A stretch of DNA of 64,000 nt from Martelella mediterranea (lineage in GTDB: Bacteria > Pseudomonadota > Alphaproteobacteria > Rhizobiales > Rhizobiaceae). The stretch spans positions 62,001 to 126,000 of the forward strand of contig NZ_JAINWJ010000010.1 in assembly GCF_021021415.1 (NCBI RefSeq), in the 5' to 3' direction. The notes under the pieces are model-generated. The model did not search any database. It was not told where the DNA came from and saw only the letters and a list, made by a program, of their open reading frames with translations. Shown piece after piece: positions 63,283 through 64,000 of this stretch. Made by a program: the position numbers and the translations under genes. Within the stretch, counting starts at the first letter, position 1. Each line of letters starts with the position of its first letter.

Positions 63283-64000
63283 ATGTCCAAAATATTCCAG
63301 ATGCACTGTTTCAGAGCATTCGTTTTAGTAGCCATTTTGTTTCTGACATATGCGCCCTCGTCTTCTTTTGCACAGACCGACCTTGCCGGCACGATCGACC
63401 GGTTCGGTTCCTCCCGCGGCTTCGGCCAGACCGAAACCCTGGTCAACGAACTGGCCGCCACCGGCGATGATGCCGCCGTGCCCGCCCTGAAGGCGCTTGC
63501 CGCCGGCGATCTCTACACCCGCAAGAGCGATGGCAAGGTGTTCATCACCCGCAAGGGGTCTTCCAGCCGCGACCTTCTGCTGATCGATCCGGTGACCGGC
63601 GAGGAGGCCGGCGAACTTTCCAAACGCGACCTCGACAAGGTCAAGGTCAACAATAATCTGCGCTCCACAATCGATGCCGCCCTTGCCGGCATGACGCTGA
63701 TGAGCCCCAATCGCGCCACAAGGCTTTCCGCCGCGCAGTCGCTGCTGAAGGCGCCGAGCGAGGACAATCTGATCCTGATCGAGCAGGCGCTCGAAAAGGA
63801 AGAGGATGGCGAGGTTGCCTCGGTTCTGGCGCAGGCGCGCGCCGTCTCGGTGCTGAATTCCGACCGTAGCCCGGATGAAAAGGCTGAAGCCATTTCCGAT
63901 ATCGCCGATATCGGCGGACGCGAGGCGATCTCGATCCTGCTCTCGGCCCGTTCCAGCGTCGGCCCCGATCTCCAGGACGAGATCGACGCGGCGCAGGCGA
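63283..64000 (+). CDS. urtB: Urea ABC transporter permease UrtB, 5' part
   Basis: The visible 239 codons cover a hydrophobic signal-like N-terminus (FRAFVLVAILFLTYAPSSSFAQ) and the periplasmic pre-domain of UrtB (GQTETLVNELAATGDDAAVPALKALAAGDLY, RKSDGKVFI, NNNLRSTIDAALAGMTLMSPNRATRLSAAQSLL). The helices of the LivH-type permease lie beyond the window edge. The long N-terminal extension distinguishes UrtB from LivH. Confidence 0.9.
   Translation, partial: MSKIFQMHCFRAFVLVAILFLTYAPSSSFAQTDLAGTIDRFGSSRGFGQTETLVNELAATGDDAAVPALKALAAGDLYTRKSDGKVFITRKGSSSRDLLLIDPVTGEEAGELSKRDLDKVKVNNNLRSTIDAALAGMTLMSPNRATRLSAAQSLLKAPSEDNLILIEQALEKEEDGEVASVLAQARAVSVLNSDRSPDEKAEAISDIADIGGREAISILLSARSSVGPDLQDEIDAAQA

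Overview
The window looks like chromosomal DNA of an alphaproteobacterium of the Hyphomicrobiales (rhizobium/Agrobacterium/Martelella-like). It is GC-rich, dense in ABC importers, and carries the core pairs dapB-gpmA, glk, yejABEF and urtAB together with a rhizobial-type palindromic repeat. No rRNA, tRNA or CRISPR array was seen.

Region 1 (1-23.6 kb) reads as one catabolic island. On the minus strand lies a Dpp/Opp peptide importer (binding protein, fused ATPases, two permeases) ending in a truncated aminopeptidase P. Divergent from it are an M24 Xaa-Pro dipeptidase-like enzyme, an Ldh2-family oxidoreductase and an alpha-ketoglutarate semialdehyde dehydrogenase. After an MFS/AraC pair comes a sugar importer with a GH127 beta-L-arabinofuranosidase and a LacI regulator, then a 4-hydroxyproline 2-epimerase, a DapA-family deaminase and a FadR-type GntR regulator. 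A palindrome, TTGTCGACAA, sits in four promoter regions of this island. Together the genes fit use of arabinosylated hydroxyproline-rich plant cell-wall glycopeptides: strip arabinose, cleave X-Pro/X-Hyp peptides, epimerise and deaminate hydroxyproline, and oxidise the semialdehyde to 2-oxoglutarate. The D-hydroxyproline dehydrogenase is not in the window.

Region 2 (23.8-31.9 kb) holds a 36-codon ORF, a GAF protein, an RbsABC-type importer and the ATP-dependent hydantoinase/oxoprolinase pair HyuA/HyuB; the substrate is unknown.

Region 3 (31.9-46.4 kb) starts with a decayed IS21-like element. A ferric-type ABC importer follows with three tandem paralogous binding proteins, two inositol-monophosphatase-family enzymes, a Cys-based phosphatase, a metallophosphoesterase, a LacI regulator and an Na/Pi cotransporter with a PhoU domain. 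This looks like import and stepwise dephosphorylation of a phosphorylated polyol or phosphodiester, with phosphate efflux.

Region 4 (46.4-49.4 kb) is a scrap zone: a 641-bp IS701-type deletion derivative with intact ends and a CTAA target duplication, a crotonase gene, a tiny Tat-signal ORF and an ABC ATPase pseudogene. Region 5 (49.4-64 kb) is conserved chromosome: a UTRA regulator, dapB-gpmA, a TetR/SDR pair with two matching operators, glk, mepA, yejABEF, urtA and the start of urtB. Across the window every substrate-binding-protein gene is followed directly by a strong hairpin.
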